From JAIBJN01 sp963842305 (GTDB lineage Bacteria > Actinomycetota > Thermoleophilia > Gaiellales > Gaiellaceae), in contig CAWJFW010000007.1 in the NCBI GenBank assembly GCA_963842305.1, forward strand, positions 147,393 to 211,392: a stretch of 64,000 nt of DNA, written 5' to 3'. The notes beneath the pieces were generated by a model. The model had not been told where the DNA came from, did not search any database, and worked only from the letters and a program-made list of their open reading frames with translations. The translations under genes were made by a program, and so were the position numbers. Positions 1 to 7,581 of the stretch are shown piece after piece (positions within the stretch are counted from its first letter, which is position 1; every line of letters starts with the position of its first letter).

Positions 1-278
1 GGACGATCCTCGATCGGACCCGGCTCGACCGCGAGATCGATCACGCCCGCGCGCAAGGGTGGGCACAGGCGGTGGGCGAGCGGGAGGACGACCTCAACGC
101 CGTCGCCGCACCCGTACGCGGGAGCCGCGGCGAGCTGGTTGCCGTCCTCGGTGTGCAGGGCCCGTCAGCGCGCTTCGACGAGACGGCGATGGCCCGTGCG
201 GTCGAGACGCTGCTCGCGCGTGCAGCGGCGGTCTCCGACGCTTTAGGCTGGCGACCAACGGCGAAGGAGGAAGCGTGA
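1..278 (+). CDS. IclR-family transcriptional regulator, C-terminal end (5' partial)
   Basis: Only the last 91 codons are in the window; reading frame 3 is open from the left edge. The segment matches the end of the IclR effector-binding domain: a helix ending in a GWA-type motif, then a strand-turn-strand (LNAVAAPVRGSRGELVAVLG) in which family members line the ligand pocket, then the final helix. The DNA-binding N-terminus lies outside. The stop overlaps the GTG of the next gene (GTGA), so it is translationally coupled to a GcvT-family enzyme and may regulate it. The family assignment rests on one half-domain. The ligand cannot be inferred. Confidence 0.75.
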   Translation, partial: TILDRTRLDREIDHARAQGWAQAVGEREDDLNAVAAPVRGSRGELVAVLGVQGPSARFDETAMARAVETLLARAAAVSDALGWRPTAKEEA

Positions 279-1375
279 GCACAGAGATCATCCGCACGGC
301 CTTCGACGGCGTTCAGCAGGAGCTCGGCGCCGAGTTCATGGAGTGGGAAGGCTGGAACTGGACCACCGACTTCGGCGACGCGATCGGCGAGCACAACGCA
401 GTCCGCCAGGACGTCGGCGTCTGGGACGAATCGCCCCTGCGCAAGTGGGACTTCTCCGGCCCCGACGCGCTCGCGGCGGCCGATCGCATCTTCACGAACG
501 ACATGCTCGGGCTCGAGATCGGCCAGGTCCGCTATGCGCCCTTCTGCGACGAGAACGGAAAGATGGTCGGGGACGGCACGGTCTTCAAGTTCACGGATGC
601 GAGCGCCTGGGTGATCACCGCGCTCGACTCCGACCTCGACCACATGAACGAGGTCGTGTCCGGGATGAACGTCTCGATCGAGCCGGTCACCGAGAAGCTC
701 CCGCACGTGCAGCTCCAGGGGCCGCGCTCGAGAGAGGTTCTCGCGGATCTCGTCGACGAGGACGTCGAGAGCCTTCCCTACTTCCGCTTCCTGCCGCATC
801 AGGTACACGTTGGCCGGGTCCCCGTGTGGGTCTCCCGCACCGGCTACTCCGGCGAGCTCGGATATGAGCTCTTCACCGAGCCGGACTACGCCGTCGAGCT
901 CTGGGGCGTCCTGACCGAGGCCGGCGCCAAGCCGTACGGCCTCTCGGCCATCGAGACGCTGCGGATCGAGTCGGGGCTGATCTTCATCGGGTACGACTAC
1001 TTCCAGCACGAGACCGACCCCTTCGACATGTCCCTCGATAAGGTGATCCGCCTGGACACGGGGGACTTCTGCGGCAAGGCCGCGCTCGCGGAGACGGCGA
1101 AGAGCCCGCCGCTTCGCCTGGTCACGCTCCTAGTCGACGGGACGGACGTCCCCGAGTACGGGGCCGCGGTCACGAAGGACGGCGCGCCGGCCGGGACGCT
1201 CACGAGCCCCTGCGAGAGCCCGACACTCGGCAAGGTCATCGGCATGGCGGCGCTCGAGACTGGCGTCGCACGGAAGGGCGAGACCGTCGAGGTCGCCCTC
1301 GGCGACGGAACGGTCTCGGCGACAGTGGATGACTTCCCGATCTACGACCCGGGCAAGTCCCGCCCGCGGGGCTAA
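275..1375 (+). CDS. GcvT-family aminomethyltransferase / folate-dependent demethylase
   Basis: A 366-residue single-domain GcvT protein. The folate-binding fold is recognisable from a GVWDES-type segment near residue 45, the YAPFCDENGKMVGDGT segment that corresponds to the T-protein folate region, and the VSRTGYSGELGYELF motif near residue 190. The family moves a methyl or methylene group from a substrate to tetrahydrofolate; besides the glycine cleavage T-protein it includes DMSP, vanillate and methylated-amine demethylases. No gcvH or gcvP is nearby, so a stand-alone demethylase is more likely than a glycine cleavage subunit. The GTG start has GGAGGAAGC directly upstream and overlaps the IclR stop. 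A paralogue lies at 20040. Substrate unknown. Confidence 0.85.
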   Translation: MSTEIIRTAFDGVQQELGAEFMEWEGWNWTTDFGDAIGEHNAVRQDVGVWDESPLRKWDFSGPDALAAADRIFTNDMLGLEIGQVRYAPFCDENGKMVGDGTVFKFTDASAWVITALDSDLDHMNEVVSGMNVSIEPVTEKLPHVQLQGPRSREVLADLVDEDVESLPYFRFLPHQVHVGRVPVWVSRTGYSGELGYELFTEPDYAVELWGVLTEAGAKPYGLSAIETLRIESGLIFIGYDYFQHETDPFDMSLDKVIRLDTGDFCGKAALAETAKSPPLRLVTLLVDGTDVPEYGAAVTKDGAPAGTLTSPCESPTLGKVIGMAALETGVARKGETVEVALGDGTVSATVDDFPIYDPGKSRPRG

Positions 1376-1416
1376 CGCCCTGCGCTGCGAGGGCGGGCCG
1401 GGCAGCTAGGACATCG

Positions 1417-1446
1417 GAGAGGCGGGGCCACGTGGCCCCGCCTCTC
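1417..1446. terminator. Perfect 15-bp palindrome between converging genes, probable bidirectional terminator
   Basis: Two 15-base arms (left arm GAGAGGCGGGGCCAC) pair perfectly with no spacer base. The palindrome sits midway between the stop of the GcvT gene and the stop of the oppositely oriented PRC-barrel gene. There is no clear T-tract on either side, which is common in GC-rich actinobacteria. Position and symmetry suggest it serves both genes. Confidence 0.65.
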
Positions 1447-1471
1447 GGGCATGCTGAGGGCTGTCCGCGGT

Positions 1472-1798
1472 TCAGACGACGGCCGGCTCGAGGCCGTAGC
1501 GTCGGAACGCGTCGCGCTCCATCTCCTCGGAAATGCTGGCTTCCGGGTCGCGGTACTCGGGGGCGCCGCGCACCTGCTCTTTTGTCCACGGGACGCGGAT
1601 CGCGGTGCCGTCCTTCGTGGCCCCCTCGACGGGAACGAGGTAGTGGTGCTGGCGGAACGTTCCGGCGAAGACGCCGAGCCATTCGGGCTTGCCGGTATCG
1701 CGATCGACGAAGAACGTCTCGAGGTTGCCGATCGACTTTCCTTCCTGGTCGATGATGTCGTAGCCCATCAGGTCTCGAAGCTGTGCTTCATCCAACAT
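1472..1798 (-). CDS. PRC-barrel domain protein
   Basis: A 108-residue protein starting MLDEAQLRDLMGYDIID, followed by the PRC-barrel core: a modified residue after 'DQEGKSIG', 'VDRDTGKPEWLGV' and 'FLVPVEGA'-like strands (here HHYLVPVEGATKDG). The ending 'SEEMERDAFRRYGLE' is typical of actinobacterial stand-alone PRC proteins. I chose the start at 1798 over the longer ORF because AAGGGGG sits about 8 nt upstream of it. PRC-barrels occur in RimM, in photosynthetic reaction centres and in many small stress-related actinobacterial proteins; the exact role is unknown. Confidence 0.8.
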   Translation of the reverse strand: MLDEAQLRDLMGYDIIDQEGKSIGNLETFFVDRDTGKPEWLGVFAGTFRQHHYLVPVEGATKDGTAIRVPWTKEQVRGAPEYRDPEASISEEMERDAFRRYGLEPAVV

Positions 1799-1849
1799 CG
1801 GGGGCCCCCTTTCAGACGGTTGCATGCATCGGGTACCCGAGACCGAGCG

Positions 1850-2710
1850 TCAGGAAACGAGGCCGAGCAGCACCAGACCGGCGATGACGAGGGCGATGCC
1901 GGCCCACTGGGTGGCACGGGGGCGCTCGTGGAGGAGCATCACGCCCGCGACGATCGGGACGACCGAGTAGGGGGCCGCCGCGGTCGCTACCACGGACGTG
2001 TCGGCGTGCCGCACGCCGAAGTTGAAGGCGACGTAGCCGAGCGTGTCGACCACCGCGATCAGGGCAATCATCGTCAGCAGCCGTGGCGCACGGTCAGGGA
2101 AGCGCCACTCGCCGCCGGGGAGCGACGCCGCCACGAGGAAGAGCGTCGAGAAGCCGCGGGCGAGGAAGATCGGCACGAGCCAGCCGTAGTCGGCGCTGAA
2201 GTACGCGACACCGTAGACGAACACGCCGATCAGCACCGCTGTTGCGAGCGCGAGCAGGATCCCGAGGAGCGCGACCCGCTCGAGCCGGCGCATCTGGGCG
2301 AGGTCGGACGAGGCGAGGACGACGCCGAGCATGACCACGACGATCGCAACCGTCTCGCCGCCGCCGAGGCGCTCCCCGCCGATCAGCACGGCGCAGACGA
2401 CCGTGACCGCCGCGTAGGCGGAGACGATCGGGCTGACGATCGAGATCGGGCCGATCGCGAGCGCCTGGTAGAAGGCAAGGTAGGAGAGCCCGCCGAGGAT
2501 GCCGGCGCCCGCGAGCCAGGCGAGGTCGCTTCGCGTGACGCCGGAAAGCCCCTCGCCGTTCACGAGCATGAGCCCGGCCAGGAGCACCATGGCCACGAGG
2601 TGGAAGCCGAGGACGACCCGAAACGCGCCCGCCCGCCGCGACGCGAGCGCCGCGAAGTAGTCCGCCAGGCCCCACGACAGGGCGGCCGTCAGGCCGAGGA
2701 GGATCCCCAT
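1850..2710 (-). CDS. EamA/DMT-family transporter
   Basis: A 286-residue integral membrane protein with about ten hydrophobic helices in two EamA repeats. The first repeat starts MGILLGLTAALSWGLADYFAA; the second ends in a helix followed by 'LLHERPRATQWAGIALVIAGL', the usual EamA C-terminal signature. The family exports amino acids and other small metabolites. Its ATG directly abuts the stop of the upstream amidotransferase-like gene (TAGATG), so the two are one transcript. Substrate unknown. Confidence 0.85.
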   Translation of the reverse strand: MGILLGLTAALSWGLADYFAALASRRAGAFRVVLGFHLVAMVLLAGLMLVNGEGLSGVTRSDLAWLAGAGILGGLSYLAFYQALAIGPISIVSPIVSAYAAVTVVCAVLIGGERLGGGETVAIVVVMLGVVLASSDLAQMRRLERVALLGILLALATAVLIGVFVYGVAYFSADYGWLVPIFLARGFSTLFLVAASLPGGEWRFPDRAPRLLTMIALIAVVDTLGYVAFNFGVRHADTSVVATAAAPYSVVPIVAGVMLLHERPRATQWAGIALVIAGLVLLGLVS

Positions 2711-3472
2711 CTAGCGGGTATCTGAGGCGGCCGAGACGAACTGGGCGAACGGCTCGAGGAAGCGACGGTCGACCCGCCACTCCTCCTGGAGCTCCCACTG
2801 AACGGCGAGGACGTAGGACTCGCCATCGAACTCGACGGCCTCGACCACGCCGTCGGGGGCGCGGGCGACGACCTTCAAGTCGGAGGCGACCTGGTCGAGC
2901 GCCTGGTGGTGGAAGCTGTCGACCTCGATTTCGTCGGCGCCGAGGGCCGCGTGGAGCCGGCTTCCAGGCTCGATCGTGATCACGTGGCGCGGATGCGGGG
3001 GCACCTCGTCAGAACCTTCGAGCGAGCTGCGCTCGACCGCCTTCCAGGCCTTCCAACCGCGGTCGGTCGGATGCTCGGCCCACTCGGGCTTGACCGTCAC
3101 GTCCTGGACGAGCGTCCCGCCGAGGGCCACGTTCAGGATCTGAATCCCCCGGCACATGCCGAGGATCGGGAGCCCGCGCTCGAGCGTGCGCTCGGTCAGC
3201 TCGAGCTCGAACTCGTCACGCAGCGGCTCGGTCGGCGCGAGATGCTCGGACGGCTCCTGTCCGTAGCGGCCCGGATCGATGTCGCGCCCGCCGCCGAGAA
3301 GGATGCCGTCGCACACGTCGAGCGCGTCCTCGAGGTGGCCATTCACCCGCGGGAGCGCGAGGCCGACGCCGCCAACGAGCGCTAGAGGCCGCTGGAAGCC
3401 GACGCCGGCGTAGTCGCCGAAGTCGTGCAGGCCGAGCGAGAGCCCGATCACCGGTTTGCGGTCGCCGCTCAC
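2711..3472 (-). CDS. Gamma-glutamyl-gamma-aminobutyrate hydrolase-like (peptidase C26, class-I glutamine amidotransferase)
   Basis: A 253-residue PuuD-type protein: 'LLGGGRDIDPGRYGQ' near residue 55 is the family's oxyanion/glycine region and 'ILGMCRGIQILNVALGG' near residue 105 carries the nucleophile Cys. PuuD cleaves gamma-glutamyl-GABA in putrescine breakdown. Oddly, the C-terminal motif that normally reads VQWHPE (catalytic His and Glu) reads VQWELQEEW here, so the expected His is absent. It may be an altered or inactive amidotransferase or use another residue. Start GTG at 3472. It forms a two-gene unit with the DMT exporter and is divergent from the Fe-S/flavoprotein operon. Confidence 0.8.
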   Translation of the reverse strand: MSGDRKPVIGLSLGLHDFGDYAGVGFQRPLALVGGVGLALPRVNGHLEDALDVCDGILLGGGRDIDPGRYGQEPSEHLAPTEPLRDEFELELTERTLERGLPILGMCRGIQILNVALGGTLVQDVTVKPEWAEHPTDRGWKAWKAVERSSLEGSDEVPPHPRHVITIEPGSRLHAALGADEIEVDSFHHQALDQVASDLKVVARAPDGVVEAVEFDGESYVLAVQWELQEEWRVDRRFLEPFAQFVSAASDTR

Positions 3473-3475
3473 TAC

Positions 3476-3505
3476 TGGACATTTCTATCGCAGTCGTCCT
3501 AGAGT
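3476..3505 (+). promoter_or_regulatory. Sigma70-type promoter for the CCG Fe-S/flavoprotein operon
   Basis: TGGACA (-35, 5 of 6 consensus) and TAGAGT (-10) are separated by 18 nt in the divergent intergenic region. The predicted start point leaves a leader of roughly 20 nt containing AAGGAGG before the ATG at 3531. Confidence 0.5.
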
Positions 3506-3530
3506 CGGCGCAACCCAGCGAAGGAGGCGA

Positions 3531-4760
3531 ATGGCGACCGAGAAGATCACCGACGCCGGAGGGACGAACGGGCATGCCGCCGAGCTCGTCGAGGAATGGC
3601 GAAACGCGGCCTACAACTGCTTCAGCTCGGGCCACAAGTTCTGCCGCGAGGTCTGCCCGGTGATGCAGGTCACGCGCGACGAGCGTCACACGCCGACCGC
3701 GTTCCACGCGAACGTCGTGGCGATGGACGAGGGCCATCTGACGATCGAGGACGTCGCCGAGGATTACGTCCATTGCACGATGTGCGGCGCATGCGAGCTG
3801 CGCTGCCCGAACACGCTTTTCACGGGCGACTTCTACCGCTTCCGCCAGCGCACGATCGACGTCGTCAGGGCAATGCGGACGCTCGCGGTCGAGGAGGGCA
3901 TCCACCAGGAGAACTGGAAGCGCTGGGCCGAGCTCACCGACCGCTGGGGCAACGAGCCGGTGCTCGGGTGGCGCACCGAGACGTCGGGTGACAAGGTGCG
4001 CGCCTGGGCGGCCGGGCTCGACCTCCCGACCGGCGGCGAGACGATCCTCTTCGCCGACTGCGAGGCGGCCTTCTACCGGCCGTCCGTGCCGCGCGCCGTG
4101 GCGCTGCTCCTGGGCGCCGCGGGCATCGAGTTCGGGCTGATGGGCCAGCAGTGGTGCTGCGGCGGCCCGATGTGGGAGACCGGATACGTCGAGATCGCCC
4201 ACAAGATGGCCGAGCACAACATGATCGACTGGCGCAAGACCGGGACGAAGCGCGTCATCTGCCTCGACCCGCACGACTACATCACGATGATCGAGCACTA
4301 CCCCACGCTGGACGAGAACTTCGACGAGTTCGAGATCGTGCTCGGGGTCGACCTCGTCGCCGAGCTGATCCGGGACGGGAAGATCGAGCTGACCACGCCG
4401 ATCGAGCGCACGGTCACGTACCACGATCCATGCCGCCTCAACAAGCGCCTCGGGAAGTGGCAGTCCCCGCGCGAGATCCTGCGGGCGATCCCGGGCCTCA
4501 CGTTCGTCGACGTCGACCACGTCACGCAGTGGTCGTACTGCTCGGGCGCCGGCTCGAACCTCGCCACGGAGAAGCCGGAGCTGACGGCCGAGATCAGCCG
4601 CCGGCGCGTGGAGAAGGCGGCCGCGCTCGACGGCGTGGACACGCTGATCTCCGCTTGTCCATGGTCGGAGCGACCGCTCACCGAGCAGGGAAAGGCGCAG
4701 GGCATCGAGGTCTTCGACATCTTCGAGCTGGTGGCCGAGGCGGCCGGATTCGAGGTGTGA
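3531..4760 (+). CDS. (Fe-S)-binding oxidoreductase with CCG domains (GlcF/HdrD-like)
   Basis: A 409-residue protein. Two N-terminal ferredoxin-like cysteine groups are visible: one around NCFSSGHKFCREVCP and the second HCTMCGACELRCPN. Two cysteine-rich CCG modules follow: QWCCGGPMWETG near residue 208, and a second module with YHDPCRLNKRLG and YCSGAGSN, whose second half reads CSG instead of CCG. Such proteins accept electrons from a GlcD-type flavoprotein and pass them to quinone or a ferredoxin-like partner. The ATG has AAGGAGG 4 nt upstream, and the next gene, a GlcD-type flavoprotein, starts 1 nt after the stop, so the two very probably form one enzyme. Substrate not evident. Confidence 0.85.
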   Translation: MATEKITDAGGTNGHAAELVEEWRNAAYNCFSSGHKFCREVCPVMQVTRDERHTPTAFHANVVAMDEGHLTIEDVAEDYVHCTMCGACELRCPNTLFTGDFYRFRQRTIDVVRAMRTLAVEEGIHQENWKRWAELTDRWGNEPVLGWRTETSGDKVRAWAAGLDLPTGGETILFADCEAAFYRPSVPRAVALLLGAAGIEFGLMGQQWCCGGPMWETGYVEIAHKMAEHNMIDWRKTGTKRVICLDPHDYITMIEHYPTLDENFDEFEIVLGVDLVAELIRDGKIELTTPIERTVTYHDPCRLNKRLGKWQSPREILRAIPGLTFVDVDHVTQWSYCSGAGSNLATEKPELTAEISRRRVEKAAALDGVDTLISACPWSERPLTEQGKAQGIEVFDIFELVAEAAGFEV

Positions 4761-4761
4761 G

Positions 4762-6273
4762 ATGGCGGTCGCAGCCCTTCCCGACACCCTGATCGACGAG
4801 CTCGTCGCCATCTGCGGCGAAGACCACGTCTTCACGGGCCGCTCGGCGCTCTTCAACCGTGCCCGCGTCCCTTCGCCCTTCCCGAAGCACAAGTGGGCGG
4901 ACTACATCCCGCAGGCGGTCGTCCTGCCCACGTCGGCGGAACAGATCTCCGAGGTCGTCAAGCTCGCAAACCGCGCGCGGGTCCCGGTGGTGCCGCGCGC
5001 GGGTGCCACCGGGCTCACCGATGGCGCCGTCCCGCTCAAGCACGGAATCCTCGTCGACGTGAAGCTCATGGACAAGATCCTCGAGATCGACATCGAGGAC
5101 CGGACGGTCACGGTTCAGCCGGGCATCAACATGTTGAAGCTCTCGCAGGAACTGCAGCCCCTCGGGTTCATCTACCCGGACAACCCGGCTTCGTACCCCT
5201 GCTCGCTCGTCGGCGGGCGCATCGGGACAAGTGGCTGGTCGCTCATCGGCGGCCGCTTCGGCCATACGCGCGACCTCGTCATCAGCTTCGAGATCGTGCT
5301 CCCGACGGGGGAGATCATCCGCGTCGGCGACGGCGGCGGCAAGAAGACCCGCAAGTCGTCCTCGGGCTACCAGCTCAAGCACCTCTTCATGGGCCACCAG
5401 GGGACGCTTGGCATCGTCACCGAGGCGACGCTCGAGCTGGTCAAGCGCCCCGAGGCGGAGTTCTCGGCCTTCTACGCCTACCGCTCCTATGAGGACGCCT
5501 GGCGGGCGACGGGTGAGTTCGCCCGCTCGGGCGCGGCGACCCTCGCCGGTGTCGTCCTCTTCGACGAGTGGAAGGTGAAGTATCTGCGCCGCGACGACGA
5601 GGCGTACATCCCGCAGCCCGACTGGGTTCAGGCCGTCGTTGCGGTGGCCATGTACGGCAACGACGACGAGGTACGCGCCTCGGCCAAGCGGATGCTGAAG
5701 ATCGGCAAGGCCTCCGGTGGCGAGTACCTCGGCGACGAGATCTCCCAGGGCGACTGGGCTTCGCGGCACGACCGTTACGCGACGCCGCAGCACGGGCGCA
5801 CGCGGGACGGGCAGGTCGCGCTCATGAGCTGGCACTGCGAGGACGCGGCGATCCTCTACTCGCAGCTCCCGGCCGTTCGCGAGAAGTGGCATGCCGTCGC
5901 GGCCGACCTGCGCGAGCGCTTCGACATGTTCGACGACTGGGGCATGTTCGCCTACACAAACGGGGCCTTCAAGTCGTGGGGCGACTACCTCACCGAGATC
6001 GACATCGGCATCTGGGAGATGAAATGGGACGACGAGAGCTGGGCCGCGTGGGTGGACGCAAAGCGGGAGATCGCCCGCATCGCGATCGAGCACGGTGGCT
6101 CCATCTCCGCCTGCCACGGCTCCTGCCGCGAGGGTGAAGTCGACCTCGTCCCCGACGAGCTCGGCGGCGGCTTCGAGGTGATGAAGCAGATCAAGCGGAC
6201 GCTCGACCCGAACAACATCATGAACCCGGGCAAGTACCTGCTCGACGAGGCCTACGAGGAGGTGGAGTCGTGA
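4762..6273 (+). CDS. FAD-binding oxidase (GlcD/D-lactate dehydrogenase-like)
   Basis: A 503-residue VAO/PCMH flavoprotein. The FAD domain shows 'VVPRAGATGLTDGAVP' (pyrophosphate loop, residue about 75) and 'GHTRDLVISFEIVLPTGEIIRVG' (about 170), then 'FMGHQGTLGIVTEATL'. The C-terminal 'DPNNIMNPGKYLLDE' is the classic FAD-oxidase C-domain end. It oxidises a 2-hydroxy acid or related compound and passes electrons to the CCG protein encoded 1 nt upstream. Its stop overlaps the next small gene (GTGA). An N-terminal sequence rich in 'KHKWADY' differs from standard GlcD, so the substrate may not be glycolate. Confidence 0.85.
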   Translation: MAVAALPDTLIDELVAICGEDHVFTGRSALFNRARVPSPFPKHKWADYIPQAVVLPTSAEQISEVVKLANRARVPVVPRAGATGLTDGAVPLKHGILVDVKLMDKILEIDIEDRTVTVQPGINMLKLSQELQPLGFIYPDNPASYPCSLVGGRIGTSGWSLIGGRFGHTRDLVISFEIVLPTGEIIRVGDGGGKKTRKSSSGYQLKHLFMGHQGTLGIVTEATLELVKRPEAEFSAFYAYRSYEDAWRATGEFARSGAATLAGVVLFDEWKVKYLRRDDEAYIPQPDWVQAVVAVAMYGNDDEVRASAKRMLKIGKASGGEYLGDEISQGDWASRHDRYATPQHGRTRDGQVALMSWHCEDAAILYSQLPAVREKWHAVAADLRERFDMFDDWGMFAYTNGAFKSWGDYLTEIDIGIWEMKWDDESWAAWVDAKREIARIAIEHGGSISACHGSCREGEVDLVPDELGGGFEVMKQIKRTLDPNNIMNPGKYLLDEAYEEVES

Positions 6274-6539
6274 TCGGCTTCAGGCTCTCCGCGCAGAAGC
6301 CGCCTGACGCGAAGCGGATCAAGGAGGACGTGGTCATGAGGTTCGACCACATCTACGAGGTCGACCCGGCGCTCATGACGGAACACACACCCCAGCAGGA
6401 CATCCCGGCCTGGGACACCCTGCGGATCGTCGAAAGCCGGTGGGAGCACCTGGCATGGATGCACGACCACTTCGCGGACAGCGTCGTCTCCGCTGAGGAG
6501 CTCCTGGAGGAAATCGAGGCCGAGGAGGGCAAGGGATGA
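6270..6539 (+). CDS. Small acidic hypothetical protein in a redox operon
   Basis: An 89-residue protein I do not recognise. It starts at a GTG that overlaps the stop of the flavoprotein by 4 nt, and its own stop overlaps the ATG of the LLM oxidoreductase by 4 nt, so it is certainly translated within the operon. It is rich in acidic residues, ends EELLEEIEAEEGKG, and has a central aromatic/histidine cluster (WEHLAWMHDHF) that could bind metal or a partner protein. An alternative start is the ATG within 'VVMRFDHIYEVD' (about 6336). A small subunit or assembly factor for the adjacent oxidoreductases is a guess from position alone. Confidence 0.7.
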   Translation: MIGFRLSAQKPPDAKRIKEDVVMRFDHIYEVDPALMTEHTPQQDIPAWDTLRIVESRWEHLAWMHDHFADSVVSAEELLEEIEAEEGKG

Positions 6540-7579
6540 AGTTCAGCTACGTGACGCTTCCGGACTATCCGATCAAGGACTCCGTCGAGATGATCAAGAC
6601 GGCCGACGATCTCGGCTACTACGCCGTCTACTCGGTCGACGAGACCTGGCACAAGGACATGTGGGTGCTCTTCGCCCACGCGGCGGACAAGACGAAGAAC
6701 ATCCGCTTCGGCCCCAACCTGACGCCGATCGGGCTGCGCGAGCCGACCCTCGTGGTGCAGGCTCTCGCCACGCTCGACGAAGTGACCGGCGGGCGCACCG
6801 AGTGCGTCTTCTCGATCGGGAACTTCGGCCTCCTCAGCCAGTACGGGATGGACTGGTCGAAGATGAAGCCGCTCTCCCGCGTGAAGGAAGCGCACCACGT
6901 CATGCGCACGTTCCTCGACGACGGAGCGATCACGTATGACGGCGACTTCTACAAGTACTCGGGCCTCTTCACGTTCGCGCGGCCGGTCCAGGAACGCGTG
7001 CCGCTCATCTTCGGCGCCATGCGCGGCCCGAAGTCGTTCCAGGCAGCCGGCGAGCTCTCGGACGGCTGCCACCACGCGCTCAGCTACTCCAAGGAGGCTT
7101 ACGACTACCTGGTCGAGAACGTGAAGGCCGGGGCGGACAAAGCCGGGCGCAACTGGGAAGACCTCGACATCGGCGCGTGGTGCGTGATCGTGTGCGCCCC
7201 GGACTCGGACGAGGCCAAGCGGACGGCGCGGACGATGGTCGCGTTCTACATCTCCGCGATGCCGCACGAGCAGCTCGAACGGCACGGGATCGACCCCGCC
7301 GACATGGCGCCGATCATCGAGGCGCTCGGCAAAGGCGAGCTCGACAAGGCGTTCGAGCTGACCTCGCCGGACGTCGCCGACCGCCTCTCGATCGCGGGCA
7401 GCCCGGAGGAGTGCGTCGCCAAGATCCAGGAGATCGCCGGCACCGGCGTCAACCACATGATCCTCTGCATCACCGACCCGGCGATCGTGAAGGCCTTCAC
7501 CGGGAAGGACGTCGACGTGCCCGACGTCAAGGGCCAGCTCACGCTGATCCACGACGAGGTCATGCCGGCGTTCAACTAG
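6536..7579 (+). CDS. LLM-class (luciferase-like, F420/FMN) oxidoreductase
   Basis: A 347-residue TIM-barrel oxidoreductase of the luciferase-like superfamily: MKFSYVTLPDYP strand, ADDLGYYAVYSVDETWHKD, a central 'TNIRFGPNLTPIGLREP'-like segment, and 'ERVPLIFGAMRGPKSFQAAGELSDG' near residue 155, as in F420-dependent MER-like members. The C-terminus has 'IAGSPEECVAKIQEIAGTGVNHMIL', typical of these proteins. The cofactor (F420 or FMN) cannot be decided from the sequence; actinobacterial relatives are mostly F420-dependent. It starts at an ATGA overlap and the GMC gene follows 2 nt after its stop. Confidence 0.85.
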   Translation: MKFSYVTLPDYPIKDSVEMIKTADDLGYYAVYSVDETWHKDMWVLFAHAADKTKNIRFGPNLTPIGLREPTLVVQALATLDEVTGGRTECVFSIGNFGLLSQYGMDWSKMKPLSRVKEAHHVMRTFLDDGAITYDGDFYKYSGLFTFARPVQERVPLIFGAMRGPKSFQAAGELSDGCHHALSYSKEAYDYLVENVKAGADKAGRNWEDLDIGAWCVIVCAPDSDEAKRTARTMVAFYISAMPHEQLERHGIDPADMAPIIEALGKGELDKAFELTSPDVADRLSIAGSPEECVAKIQEIAGTGVNHMILCITDPAIVKAFTGKDVDVPDVKGQLTLIHDEVMPAFN

Positions 7580-7581
7580 CC

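Noticed and set aside
41..1009. 322-residue open frame on the minus strand
   Set aside because: Opposes a clear GcvT gene. Its low-complexity Arg/Asp/Val composition is typical of a GC-rich antisense frame.
1451..2725. 424-residue plus-strand open frame
   Set aside because: Runs antisense to the PRC-barrel and EamA genes, is rich in Arg/Asp/Glu/His and has no recognisable domain.
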